From contig NZ_VDBO01000001.1 in assembly GCF_005930355.1 (NCBI RefSeq), forward strand, positions 1,791,403 through 1,855,402: a stretch of 64,000 nt of DNA, written 5' to 3'. The position numbers and the translations under genes are program-made. Origin of the DNA: Paenibacillus sinopodophylli. Lineage in GTDB: Bacteria; Bacillota; Bacilli; Paenibacillales; Paenibacillaceae. This document shows positions 1 to 8,976 of the stretch, in pieces. Position 1 is the stretch's first letter; each line of letters begins with the position of its first letter. The notes below the pieces were generated by a model that searched no databases, had not been told where the DNA came from, and worked only from the letters and a program-made list of their open reading frames with translations.

Positions 1-1
1 A

Positions 2-367
2 ACCGATTGGTTCAGCACAGTCGTTCAAAGCGCTCACGAGTATTCGTTAATAAGCGGCTTTTCAGACAGCTCCTTCCGTCCGAATGAGCTAGTGACTCGC
101 GAGCAAGCTATGATAATGATGAGTAAGGCAATGACTTTAACAGGACTGAAACCGAAATCACCTGCTGCAAATGACAGTGAAGTGCTTCAGCCGTTTATTG
201 ATCAAGGAGAGATCTCCACATGGGCAAAAACTAGCTTTATTGACAGTTTAGAAGCAGGCCTTATTACGGGAAGATCAGCTACCATTCTTGCACCAAAAGG
301 CTTCATTACACGTGCAGAGACAGCAGTGCTTATCGAACGTCTCCTTCAACGCTCTCATTTGATTTAA
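2..367 (+). CDS. SLH-domain protein, C-terminal end (partial)
   Basis: The reading frame is open from the left edge, so the true start lies outside the window. The visible 121 residues contain the end of one SLH module (DWFSTVV..., GFSDSSFRPNELVTREQA) and a following one (ISTWAKTSFIDSLEAGLITG, then TRAETAVLIERLL). SLH modules bind pyruvylated secondary cell-wall polymer and tether exported proteins to the cell surface. What the rest of the protein does cannot be told. A terminator-like hairpin follows, so this is the end of its transcript. Confidence 0.85.
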   Translation, partial: TDWFSTVVQSAHEYSLISGFSDSSFRPNELVTREQAMIMMSKAMTLTGLKPKSPAANDSEVLQPFIDQGEISTWAKTSFIDSLEAGLITGRSATILAPKGFITRAETAVLIERLLQRSHLI

Positions 368-377
368 GCCAACAAGC

Positions 378-428
378 AAGGGTGCCCCAGTAGTCATCGG
401 AAATGACGACAGGACACCCTTTTCTTTT
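378..428 (+). terminator. Intrinsic terminator of the SLH gene
   Basis: AAGGGTG pairs with CACCCTT, enclosing an inner GTCAT/ATGAC hairpin, and is followed by TTTCTTTT. It lies 11 bases after the stop codon of the SLH gene. Confidence 0.7.
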
Positions 429-479
429 GAAATATTCATTCGTTGCCGCACCCATTGCACAGGCAATGTTTCACAAAAA

Positions 480-1484
480 TTAACTCATCACCTTCTCAGT
501 TTCCATCGATTTACGGTAACGATTCGGGGTTTGTCCATAATAATCCTTGAATTTCCTGTAGAAAAAACCTGGTGACTCATATCCGATTTCATAGGCAATC
601 TCATCAATTTTTTTATCCGGATCCTTTAATAAATGAACAGCTTGCACCATACGCTGAGTTTGAATCAAAGCTAGAAAGGTTTGACCTGTCCGTTCCTTCA
701 GCATATTTCCCAGGTAATTCGCATTAAATCCAAAGGCCTCAGCTAACCCCGTTAATGTGCAATCTCGAAAGTTTTGTTCGATATAGTGCAAAATATCGAT
801 GATGCTCCCTTGCCCGTTCGTATGGTTGAGCTCGAAATTTTTATCCGTTCGATATACTCTCATGAGTTCGGTAAACACCAGCGGAATATAGTAGCCAACC
901 ATATCCATCGACAGATCATCCGCATCAAAGTACTCACACATCATATCCTTGATGAGATTATGCAGTTGAAGTCGATTCTCCGAGTGAAACAATACATAAC
1001 GGTCATGACTCTGATTCTCGGATAAGGCGTTAGATAAGAAGCTAGACACGATTCCGGTTCGATTCAACCTGCTGAGTAATCTCGACAATAGCGAATCCTT
1101 TTTAATTATAATATTAATTAGAATATCATTTTCTCCAAGGGGATAAATACGATGAAGGACATCCTTATCCAGCATACATACTTGGCCTTGGCTGATTTGA
1201 ACCAAATTCCCATTGATCTCCTGCTTACATTGTCCCGAAAACATATAATTCAACTCGAGAAAGGTATGGTTATGCAATGGCATCGGAGCAAAGCGATGAT
1301 GCTTGCTAATGAAAATCGGTCCTTGATCAAAAAAATATTCCTCTTTCATGCGGGGAACCGTACTACTGTTCTCTGCTTTCAGCTCTTTTCCATCAAATTC
1401 ATTGACGTTGGAGCGAGTAATTACCTGAATTTGCTCAATGGAATCAAGCTGCCGCAAATACTGATCCAATTGGAAATGATCCAA
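480..1484 (-). CDS. AraC-family regulator with cupin sensor
   Basis: A soluble 334-residue transcription factor. An N-terminal cupin-like sensor (about residues 55-150, FAPMPLHNHTFLELNYMFSG) is followed by two AraC helix-turn-helix motifs at the C-terminus (LTGLAEAFGFNANYLGNMLK and IDEIAYEIGYESPGFFYRKF). The start is a TTG codon preceded at about 8 bases by GGAGGG; no ATG fits better. It is the last gene of a minus-strand series, 18 bases after the response regulator, so it probably shares the operon and may tune the sugar-uptake genes upstream. The effector is unknown. Confidence 0.85.
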   Translation of the reverse strand: MDHFQLDQYLRQLDSIEQIQVITRSNVNEFDGKELKAENSSTVPRMKEEYFFDQGPIFISKHHRFAPMPLHNHTFLELNYMFSGQCKQEINGNLVQISQGQVCMLDKDVLHRIYPLGENDILINIIIKKDSLLSRLLSRLNRTGIVSSFLSNALSENQSHDRYVLFHSENRLQLHNLIKDMMCEYFDADDLSMDMVGYYIPLVFTELMRVYRTDKNFELNHTNGQGSIIDILHYIEQNFRDCTLTGLAEAFGFNANYLGNMLKERTGQTFLALIQTQRMVQAVHLLKDPDKKIDEIAYEIGYESPGFFYRKFKDYYGQTPNRYRKSMETEKVMS

Positions 1485-1502
1485 TGAAATAACCCTCCAT
1501 TT

Positions 1503-3080
1503 TTACGTTTTTTTTACATCTCCCATCAATATTTCCTTCTGGTTACGATATTCCATAGGACTAACACCAACGATATCCTTAAATACCCGATTGAAATTTT
1601 TAGTATTCTCAAAGCCGACATTTGCTGCGATTTCATAAATTTTATCATTCGTTGTTTCCAGTAACTGTTTCGCTTTACCAATCCGATATTTCTTAATGTA
1701 GTTGACGAAATTTTCACCTGTAAAGTCTCGAAACGCTTGGCTGAAATAATAGTAATTGAAAGAAACCATGTTGGAAATGATCGTCATATTGATGTTTTTA
1801 TTATAGTTTTCATGAATATATTGTAAGGCATCTTTTATTTCCTTATTGTCTATTTTAGCGGATTTAAGTGTTTTAATATACTCATTGACGAGCATGATGA
1901 GACCTTCCACTTCGCGATAGTAATCTTGAAAATATGCGAAATTATACATATCCCCCACTGCTTTGTAACGTTTCAAAATATCGACCGATTCTTTGCCATA
2001 TAGATGAAAGACATAATCAAATACTAATTCATTCAGATTTTTACTGATCTCTTCAGTAAACTGGATATCCAAGGTGAGCACTTTATTAATGTCCAGCACT
2101 TCTTGCAGAAGCTTAATCAGCTCCTTCTCCCGACCCGCGCCCAGCATATTTGCGATCATTTTTATCTGATCGACGGGGACGTCGAAATCACAGCTTCGTT
2201 CCTTAATGTTCTCATACCACTCTATTCCAGGAGTTGATCGAAGGAATGTATATTTCAACGCTTGGGCAGCTTCCTCATACGCAATAGGAAAGCTTTCTAT
2301 CCTAATATGAAAACCACTCACTGCTAACATATAATCATATTCGGAGAGTGGGATCTGAGCTGCTAGGTCCTTGAATGATAAGTCTCCTTCTGTCAGAATG
2401 ACCGCTCGGCCGCTGCGATCAAAAAAACGAGTGATTTGGAACGTCAATGCTGGCTTCACTTTCTCCAGCAGACCATCCACTTGCGCTTTGAACACACCAG
2501 CTCCAATTTTCTGCAAATCTCCTGCATACTTGATGATCAGGACTCGAAAGCCAGAGTCGAGCCAATGGAGACCTATAGCAGACAACTTATTCCGCACTTC
2601 CTCTGCTTCCAATAACAGGTTTGTTGAATAAAAATACATCTGACTTTCCTTATGCGCTTCCAACTGCTGCGCCGAAGCAGATAGCACTTCTGACACTTTT
2701 TCTCTACGCACCAAGTCTTCTTCAATGCGTTTAATAGTAAGACTTAGTTCTTCACGAACGACCGGCTTCAATAAATATTCCTTCACATCATAATGAATAG
2801 CTGCTTTAGCATATGAAAAATCATCATAGCCACTAACGATAACAATAACGGGCTTGTTCGGTTTATCCTGAAGTAATGTAATGAGCTGAAGCCCGTCCAT
2901 CTCCGGCATAAAGATATCTGTTATCAGAATTTCTATATTCATCGTTTCAATTATATGCAGTGCTTCTGGACCATTGGAAGCTACGTATATTTCATACTCG
3001 TTTTTAAACTCCCTCTCGATCATCGCTTTTAAACCGAGCCGTATGTTTTTTTCATCATCCACAATCAGTAGTTTTCTCAT
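1503..3080 (-). CDS. YesN-type response regulator
   Basis: 525 residues: an N-terminal receiver domain with the acidic pair D8/D9, phospho-acceptor D55 (ILITDIFMPEMDG) and conserved K105 (YLLKP), a long middle region of about 280 residues, then a C-terminal AraC-type DNA-binding domain (ISNMVSFNYYYFSQAFRDFT; IYEIAANVGFENTKNFNRVF). It starts 22 bases after the histidine kinase, which should be its partner. Family members activate neighbouring carbohydrate transporter genes, here most likely the lplABC set just upstream. The ribosome site is AGAAGGG. Confidence 0.92.
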   Translation of the reverse strand: MRKLLIVDDEKNIRLGLKAMIEREFKNEYEIYVASNGPEALHIIETMNIEILITDIFMPEMDGLQLITLLQDKPNKPVIVIVSGYDDFSYAKAAIHYDVKEYLLKPVVREELSLTIKRIEEDLVRREKVSEVLSASAQQLEAHKESQMYFYSTNLLLEAEEVRNKLSAIGLHWLDSGFRVLIIKYAGDLQKIGAGVFKAQVDGLLEKVKPALTFQITRFFDRSGRAVILTEGDLSFKDLAAQIPLSEYDYMLAVSGFHIRIESFPIAYEEAAQALKYTFLRSTPGIEWYENIKERSCDFDVPVDQIKMIANMLGAGREKELIKLLQEVLDINKVLTLDIQFTEEISKNLNELVFDYVFHLYGKESVDILKRYKAVGDMYNFAYFQDYYREVEGLIMLVNEYIKTLKSAKIDNKEIKDALQYIHENYNKNINMTIISNMVSFNYYYFSQAFRDFTGENFVNYIKKYRIGKAKQLLETTNDKIYEIAANVGFENTKNFNRVFKDIVGVSPMEYRNQKEILMGDVKKT

Positions 3081-3102
3081 GAAACCGTTCCCTTCTACTT
3101 TT

Positions 3103-4962
3103 TCATAAGGGCATCTTAACCTTCACTTTGGTATATTCCCCTTGCTCGCTCTCGATTCGCAAACCGTTTTCATAACCATAATACATTTGGATTCGCTGAT
3201 TTACATTTCGAAGTCCAATGCCGCTACTCCCCTGCTTCGTCATATGATCTTCTGGAATCGCAGCTTTAAACTCCTCATCATTTATGACCAGCTTTTCACG
3301 AAGATTACGAAGCTTATCCGCTGATACCCCGATTCCGTTATCGGTCACTTCCACATAAAATGACTCTTCGAGAATGAACGCATGAATGTGTATTCTTAAC
3401 ATGTCCTTTTTCATTAGGTCCGTATATATGCCATGCTTTACCGCATTTTCTACGATGGGCTGCAAGGACATTTTCAATATTTCATGATCCATATACAAGT
3501 CAGGTATTTCAATATCAAGCATCAACTTATCGTCATAACGAATATTCATGATGGAGATATAATGCTCGATATGCTGAATTTCGTGTCGCAATTGTACGCG
3601 GTCATTGGTCCATCTCAGATTGTATCTCATAATACTTCCGAGCGAGGTCAAGGCATCCGAGATCGTATATTGACTCTCGATTTCTGCAAGCATTTTTAAA
3701 TTTTCCAGTGTGTTATACAGAAAATGAGCATCAATCTGGTTGCGCAACGATTGTAACTCTGCTTCTTTTGTAGCTGCACTCCGATCAACTGCTTCCACAA
3801 TCAGTTCATTTATTTTTTTCAGCATTTGTCTGAAATGATGGGCTAACTCTCCAACTTCATCCCCACCCTTGACCTGAATATCTACATTGAAGTTACCTTT
3901 TCGAACTTTTTTCATAGAGTCGCGTAAAATATGCAGCTTCTTCAATACAATAGATTGCATAAAAAACGTGGTAATCGCCAGAAGGATAAGCAGGACTGCG
4001 ACAACGAGTATGACCGTGTTTCTAGTGTGATCTACTTTCGAGTAAGTAGCTTGCAGAGAAATAACATTAACCATATCAACATTAAGTTTATCAATGTGCC
4101 CAATTACACATAAATACTCTGACCCCTCGTCCGAGAACAGAAAGGACGTGTTTCCGCTCGTTTGTTGTGCTCTGATCTCCGCTAGCATCTTATTCTGTGT
4201 AGATTCTGAAAACGTAGTTGTCATGTTCGTATATTGATCGTTATGCTTATCTAATATAAAAAACAACGATTGCCTGTCCAAAATATTGCTATACGCTCTG
4301 CTGAAAAAATCCTCAATTTGCATATCTACTTTAATAATTCCCAAATAGCGGTTAGACGGGTAATTGATTTTTCTAATAAATGATACATAAGAATTGGTTT
4401 GCTTACTCTCCACCGGGTTGCGATCTAAAACATCCTTTTCGTTCATTAATATTTTCCAGATCACACTTTCCTTATCCTCAAAAGCCTCTTTGTACCAAGA
4501 CCTTTCTTTCACCCTTGCCTCTTTATAAATGACTGGCCATATTTCATTCACATATTGATTGCTTACGAAAAAATGAATATTGGCAATATCTGGGTTATTG
4601 AATAACACTCTTTGAAGATAGGAATAAGAAGTTGATTCGAACTCCATTAATTCTGAGACAGGCAAATCTCTATCGGTACTCGCATAATCAAGCAGTTTGT
4701 CATCAGAAACCGTTAGCTGAGCCGTTCTTTCCATGATATCCATTTTGTTCGTCATTTCCTGTATTTCACTTTCCATCACGAAATGGTTTTCTTTTATGAT
4801 GTCTTTAATCGTAGTTTCATAAAATTCATTAAACAAATAGTTCGAGAGAACAATGACGGGAACGAGGAAAACAAGAATATATGCTCCAATCAGCTTTGTT
4901 TGTATGGACAGGCTGTCAAATGCATGTTTTAGCCTATCTAATAAGGTAAATAACCGCTTCAT
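3103..4962 (-). CDS. YesM-type sensor histidine kinase
   Basis: 619 residues. A membrane segment at about 22-42, an extracellular sensor domain to about 312, a second membrane segment at about 315-337, a HAMP linker, then a HisKA_7TM/His_kinase domain. The phospho-acceptor is His413 in QIDAHFLYNTLE; most relatives read QINPHFLYN, so this copy has Asp-Ala for Asn-Pro. The ATP site is intact: ENAVKHG (N box), DNGIGV (G1) and GSSGIGLRNVNQR (G2). It lies between the solute-binding protein and the response regulator. The substitution beside the histidine is unusual but need not abolish phosphorylation. Confidence 0.92.
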   Translation of the reverse strand: MKRLFTLLDRLKHAFDSLSIQTKLIGAYILVFLVPVIVLSNYLFNEFYETTIKDIIKENHFVMESEIQEMTNKMDIMERTAQLTVSDDKLLDYASTDRDLPVSELMEFESTSYSYLQRVLFNNPDIANIHFFVSNQYVNEIWPVIYKEARVKERSWYKEAFEDKESVIWKILMNEKDVLDRNPVESKQTNSYVSFIRKINYPSNRYLGIIKVDMQIEDFFSRAYSNILDRQSLFFILDKHNDQYTNMTTTFSESTQNKMLAEIRAQQTSGNTSFLFSDEGSEYLCVIGHIDKLNVDMVNVISLQATYSKVDHTRNTVILVVAVLLILLAITTFFMQSIVLKKLHILRDSMKKVRKGNFNVDIQVKGGDEVGELAHHFRQMLKKINELIVEAVDRSAATKEAELQSLRNQIDAHFLYNTLENLKMLAEIESQYTISDALTSLGSIMRYNLRWTNDRVQLRHEIQHIEHYISIMNIRYDDKLMLDIEIPDLYMDHEILKMSLQPIVENAVKHGIYTDLMKKDMLRIHIHAFILEESFYVEVTDNGIGVSADKLRNLREKLVINDEEFKAAIPEDHMTKQGSSGIGLRNVNQRIQMYYGYENGLRIESEQGEYTKVKVKMPL

Positions 4963-5010
4963 GGTTCTATGCCACCTTCCATCGTCATGCCAATATCATA
5001 ACATGAAGCA

Positions 5011-5034
5011 GCCGGAAACCTGATGGTTTCCGGC
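5011..5034 (-). other. Perfect hairpin between binding-protein and kinase genes
   Basis: GCCGGAAACC and GGTTTCCGGC form a perfect 10-base-pair stem with a 4-base loop in the 95-base gap between lplA and the kinase. No T-run follows on the minus strand, so it reads better as an RNA-stabilising or processing hairpin, or a leaky terminator, that would keep binding-protein mRNA above regulator mRNA. Confidence 0.6.
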
Positions 5035-5057
5035 ACTCTCCACTTCTCCACTACCCG

Positions 5058-6722
5058 TTACTGGTTCAATTCTTCCATTTTCTTTTTATTTTTTTCAATC
5101 TGTGCATTTTGATAAGCTTCTACTTTTTCGTATCCGGCATCCTTTCGGAATTCGAGATAGTCAGCAAAAATTTTATCAAATTCATTATCCAGCTTTGCGA
5201 ACATTAGCTTCGGAAGCACCTTGCCCCATTGTTGATTCACTTTATTTGCAATGATTCCCTCTTCTGAGGTTCCTGTCGGATTAATCCCATCATATAAACT
5301 GAAGCTTACTGTTTTCCCTTTCGTCCAATCCTCAACCTGTTTGCCTGGCTCGGCTGCTGGCGGATCCCACTGCATTCTCATATTCGTGTCCATCAGCATC
5401 CAATATTGATAACTGACACCATATTTTTTTCCTGATGCAGCACCGTCTTTATTCATTAGCTCCACAACTTCAGGCTTCAATTGATCTTTACCATCGATGG
5501 AGTCATAGGTTACGCCCTTCTCTCCCAAAGAAGCGTCTTTTTGCCCTTCTTCACTAACCATATAAGACAAGAATTGCATAGCTCTTTCTTTATCCTTCAC
5601 CTTTTTGGAAATCATCGTTAACGTCCAGCCGCCAATTCCAGGGCCAGAGAGCGTCGGCTGATCCAAATTCGTGTTTGCCGGTCCGTCTACCGCAATATAT
5701 ACACTATTAGGGTCTTGCTGATACAATGTTGCATTTTGCGCTGACATGTCAGTACGCTGGTAAATCATAGCGAAATAGCGTCCCTGTGCGATTTTTTCTT
5801 CCATTTGAGGGCGTTTATCGATGAAAATATCTTTGGATAAGAGACCTAGTTCATTTGCTTCTCGGAAAGTTTTGAGCCAAGCAACATAATCAGGATCAGT
5901 CGTACGATCATAAACCTTACCATCCTTTTCTCTCGGCAAAGCAAGGAAGTTCATGAGATGATCACCGAGCGCGTTGTTCCCAACATCAGTAAACTCTTGG
6001 AGCCCAAGTGGAATAAGAGGTTGTCCATTCACTTCGGGAAACTTCTCCTTCGCTGCTTTTAATGCATTCAGGAAGCCTTCCGGCGTTCTCATATCAGGAC
6101 TACCGATGGCCTCATACATATCTTTCTTCACAAGGAAGGTTTGTGCAGAAGTAAAGTTCTGACCATATTTCTTGAAATCCTCGGATGAAGAAGATGCATT
6201 AGGATAACCATATACATGGCCATCATCCTGTTTTAACCATGCCAGCTTGGCAGGGTCGGCAACCTTATAGAAGTAAGGATCGTATTGATCAGCCAATTGA
6301 TTAAGCGGCAGTACCAATTCTCCTTCAATCATTTTTTTGACAGCATCATTAGACACGTCAATGGTAATAAAGTCAGGCAAATCGCCTGAGGCAATCATCG
6401 TATTCAACTTTTCATTTTCATTACCTGGAGGGACGATGAAATTAACGCTTACTCCCGTTTTTTTCGTAATGTATTGGCTTGTTAGATCTTCGCCCCACTT
6501 GGCACCGAACCATGAGAAATTGATGTACCAGTCAAATGTTATGGGATCCGTTTTACTTCTCCAACCCGGTTCGTTCGGATCTGCTGTACTAGCTTCAGCA
6601 TTTTCATTGACTGAACCATTGCTGTTACTGTTGCTCTTTCCGTTGTTCGATGAACATGCAACGATAGTGAAACATAGCAGCAAACTGAATGCGGCCATTA
6701 GGTACTTTCGAGCTCTTCTCAT
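5058..6722 (-). CDS. LplA-like sugar ABC transporter binding lipoprotein
   Basis: 554-residue extracellular solute-binding protein. The N-terminus (MRRARKYLMAAFSLLL) is a lipoprotein signal peptide with the lipobox IVAC and acylation at Cys23, followed by a Ser/Asn-rich linker. The body matches family-1 binding proteins of the LplA type (SGDLPDFITID, DGHVYGYPNA). It would capture an oligosaccharide outside the cell and hand it to the two permeases encoded just upstream. AAGGGG precedes the ATG. As in related operons no ATPase gene is present; a shared MsmX-type ATPase elsewhere is the usual arrangement. The substrate cannot be read from sequence. Confidence 0.93.
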   Translation of the reverse strand: MRRARKYLMAAFSLLLCFTIVACSSNNGKSNSNSNGSVNENAEASTADPNEPGWRSKTDPITFDWYINFSWFGAKWGEDLTSQYITKKTGVSVNFIVPPGNENEKLNTMIASGDLPDFITIDVSNDAVKKMIEGELVLPLNQLADQYDPYFYKVADPAKLAWLKQDDGHVYGYPNASSSSEDFKKYGQNFTSAQTFLVKKDMYEAIGSPDMRTPEGFLNALKAAKEKFPEVNGQPLIPLGLQEFTDVGNNALGDHLMNFLALPREKDGKVYDRTTDPDYVAWLKTFREANELGLLSKDIFIDKRPQMEEKIAQGRYFAMIYQRTDMSAQNATLYQQDPNSVYIAVDGPANTNLDQPTLSGPGIGGWTLTMISKKVKDKERAMQFLSYMVSEEGQKDASLGEKGVTYDSIDGKDQLKPEVVELMNKDGAASGKKYGVSYQYWMLMDTNMRMQWDPPAAEPGKQVEDWTKGKTVSFSLYDGINPTGTSEEGIIANKVNQQWGKVLPKLMFAKLDNEFDKIFADYLEFRKDAGYEKVEAYQNAQIEKNKKKMEELNQ

Positions 6723-6789
6723 CTTTCAATCCCCTTATCAATAATGATTTATATATTACCATCTTGTCGTTAAACAAGAAATGTAACCG

Positions 6790-7674
6790 TTATCCTTTTA
6801 CTGAACCAATCATCATGCCTTGCACAAAGTATTTCTGCAGGAACGGATATGCTGCTACGATCGGCATGGTGGTAATAACCATCGTTGCTAGTTTGATAGA
6901 TTGTGAAGTGACTGTCTTGTTTACAATCCCCGCATCGGCTGCCATTTGATTGGAGCTGGATTGCGCAATGATGCGATACAAGTAGGTTTGAATAGGCTGC
7001 AAATCAGGATTGTTAATGAATATCATACCTGCGAAGTAATCATTCCACTGAAATACACCTTGAAACAAAGCGATAGTAGCCAGAACTGGCATCGATACCG
7101 GAAGTACGATTTTGACGAAAATAACAAAGTCATTAGCTCCGTCAATCTTAGCTGCCTCTTCTAACGCATCGGGAATTTCTCGAAAAAAAGTCATAAATAT
7201 AATTAAGTTAAAGAAACTAAACATCGCAGGGATAATATAAACCCAAAAGCTGTCGAAAAGGCCTAAGTCCCGAATTAGGAGAAAAGAAGGAATCAGTCCT
7301 CCGCTGAAAAATAAAGTCATCGTGCCGATTAGCAGATAAATCCGGCCACCGATTAAATCCTTATGTGATAAGGCATAGGCAACCATCGCGGTAAATAAAA
7401 CATGTGTAATCGTACCGATCAGAGTCTTGGCAATCGTGACACCCATCGCTGTCATAATACCTGAGTTATCAAATACCGCTTTATAATTGCCGAAGCTAAA
7501 TTGTCTGGGCCACCAGTAGATCCCCCCGCGCATCGCATCAGTGCCTTCATTAAGCGAATTGACCAAAACGTACCAGATCGGATAAAGCGTAGCAAAACAT
7601 ACAAATAGCATTAGCAAAATATTTATAAAATCGAAAGCTCGTTCACCATAGGTTTTTCGCTTTAGTGAAAACAT
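6790..7674 (-). CDS. LplC/YtcP-type sugar ABC permease
   Basis: 294-residue inner-membrane permease with six predicted membrane segments and the ATPase-contact EAA loop (EEAAKIDGANDFVIFVKIVL). The C-terminus ends in the family-typical GMMIGSVKG. The start chosen is ATG with AGGAG 8 bases upstream; an upstream GTG lies directly on the ribosome site and is unlikely. It sits between its partner permease (16-base gap) and the binding protein, and completes the transmembrane channel of this importer. Confidence 0.92.
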   Translation of the reverse strand: MFSLKRKTYGERAFDFINILLMLFVCFATLYPIWYVLVNSLNEGTDAMRGGIYWWPRQFSFGNYKAVFDNSGIMTAMGVTIAKTLIGTITHVLFTAMVAYALSHKDLIGGRIYLLIGTMTLFFSGGLIPSFLLIRDLGLFDSFWVYIIPAMFSFFNLIIFMTFFREIPDALEEAAKIDGANDFVIFVKIVLPVSMPVLATIALFQGVFQWNDYFAGMIFINNPDLQPIQTYLYRIIAQSSSNQMAADAGIVNKTVTSQSIKLATMVITTMPIVAAYPFLQKYFVQGMMIGSVKG

Positions 7675-7690
7675 GCTGCACACTCCTGCT

Positions 7691-8665
7691 CTAGAATAAG
7701 GATGTATTGTTTAGGCGTTTAGATACAAAATTGGCAGTCAACAGTAAAATTAGAGCAATAATAGATTTGATCAATCCAACTGCCGTCGAATAGGAATAAC
7801 GGGCCTGCTGAAGACCGACCTGATAAACATAAACATCGATTACATTACTGGTAGACTCGTTAAGTTGATTTTTAAGTACCATGATCTGATCAAAGTTCGA
7901 GTTCAGCACTCCACTGACTGCCAGAATGAACAGAATAGATATCGTTCCTTTAATGGATGGCAGCGTCAAATAAAACATTTTTTGAAATCTTCCGGCACCG
8001 TCAATCGTTGCCGCTTCATAAAGCTCGGGTGAAATCCCAGCAATCGCCGCCAAATAGATAATCGCCGACCACCCAAGCTCCTTCCAAATATCCGAGATAA
8101 TAGCAAGTCCCCAGAAATAGCTAGGCTCAGCCAAAAATACGATTGGCTCGTTTATGATATGAAGCCATAGGAGCACATCATTGATAATCCCCACATCTGC
8201 CAGCCAAGTCGTCATAATGCCGCCTAGAATGACCCATGATAAAAAGTGAGGTAAGTAGGAGATCGTTTGAATAGATCGTTTGAAGCGTATCGACCGAATT
8301 TCATTTAGAAATAAGGCGAACAGAATGGGAAGCGGAAAGCCAATTAGAAGCTTAAGAAAACTCATACCCAATGTGTTCCTAATGACATACTTCAAATTGT
8401 CATCTTCCAAAAAAGCTTTGAAATGATCCATGCCAACCCACGGCGCCTCCGAGATCGGCTTAATAATGTTGAATTCTTTAAAGGCAATAATAATCCCATA
8501 AATAGGAATATAATTAAATATGACCATCCAAGCTACTCCGAGTAACGCCATTGCTTGCAAATAACGCTGATTCACAAGCTTTCTCAGAAGTTTATTTCCC
8601 CTTTTTTTTGGAAAAGAGCTTGGTGCGTGAATACTTGAATTCGACTCCATGTGCTGTGCCTCCAT
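7691..8665 (-). CDS. LplB-type sugar ABC permease
   Basis: 324-residue permease, first gene of the six-gene minus-strand operon. Six membrane segments and an EAA loop (YEAATIDGAGRFQKMFYLTL) are visible, with a positively charged cytoplasmic N-terminus typical of LplB proteins. The ATG chosen (MEAQHMESN) has GGAGGAATAACATA upstream; an extension of 16 residues is possible but lacks such a site. It pairs with the LplC-type permease downstream. The divergent intergenic region to the GH78-like gene should hold its promoter. Confidence 0.92.
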   Translation of the reverse strand: MEAQHMESNSSIHAPSSFPKKRGNKLLRKLVNQRYLQAMALLGVAWMVIFNYIPIYGIIIAFKEFNIIKPISEAPWVGMDHFKAFLEDDNLKYVIRNTLGMSFLKLLIGFPLPILFALFLNEIRSIRFKRSIQTISYLPHFLSWVILGGIMTTWLADVGIINDVLLWLHIINEPIVFLAEPSYFWGLAIISDIWKELGWSAIIYLAAIAGISPELYEAATIDGAGRFQKMFYLTLPSIKGTISILFILAVSGVLNSNFDQIMVLKNQLNESTSNVIDVYVYQVGLQQARYSYSTAVGLIKSIIALILLLTANFVSKRLNNTSLF

Positions 8666-8841
8666 TATGTTATTCCTCCAAGCCAGTAACTGAATGTCTC
8701 TATTGTATGGCATTGAATTCCGTAATATAAGGCGTTAAATTACAGCTATAGTTGCAGAATTTTAGGTGCGCTTTCTTTGCTAAATTTCCAAGGAAGCAAT
8801 CAAAACGAATGAAAAAATAGGCTTACTTTAATATTCGATTA

Positions 8842-8883
8842 TTTTCGCGTTGTTACAGAACGGAAAAGATGCGAAAACTGTAA
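8842..8883. promoter_or_regulatory. Interleaved inverted repeats, candidate operator
   Basis: In the 311-base divergent intergenic region, TTTTCGC (8842) pairs with GCGAAAA (8871) and TTACAG (8853) pairs with CTGTAA (8878). The two dyads interlock rather than nest. The position between the lplB operon and the GH78-like gene suits a shared regulator site; this is inference. No convincing -35/-10 pair was found around it. Confidence 0.35.
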
Positions 8884-8976
8884 AATGAATAGTTTTTTCT
8901 GTACTAGCATCATTGATGAATGAGTCAGAAAACATTTAAATGAATAGGAGATCATTTACTGAGAGGGGCAATATAC

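Noticed and set aside
8790..8815. Second cre-like site (TCAAAACGAATGAA) before the lplB operon
   Set aside because: Only about 10 of 14 positions match the consensus and it is not palindromic.
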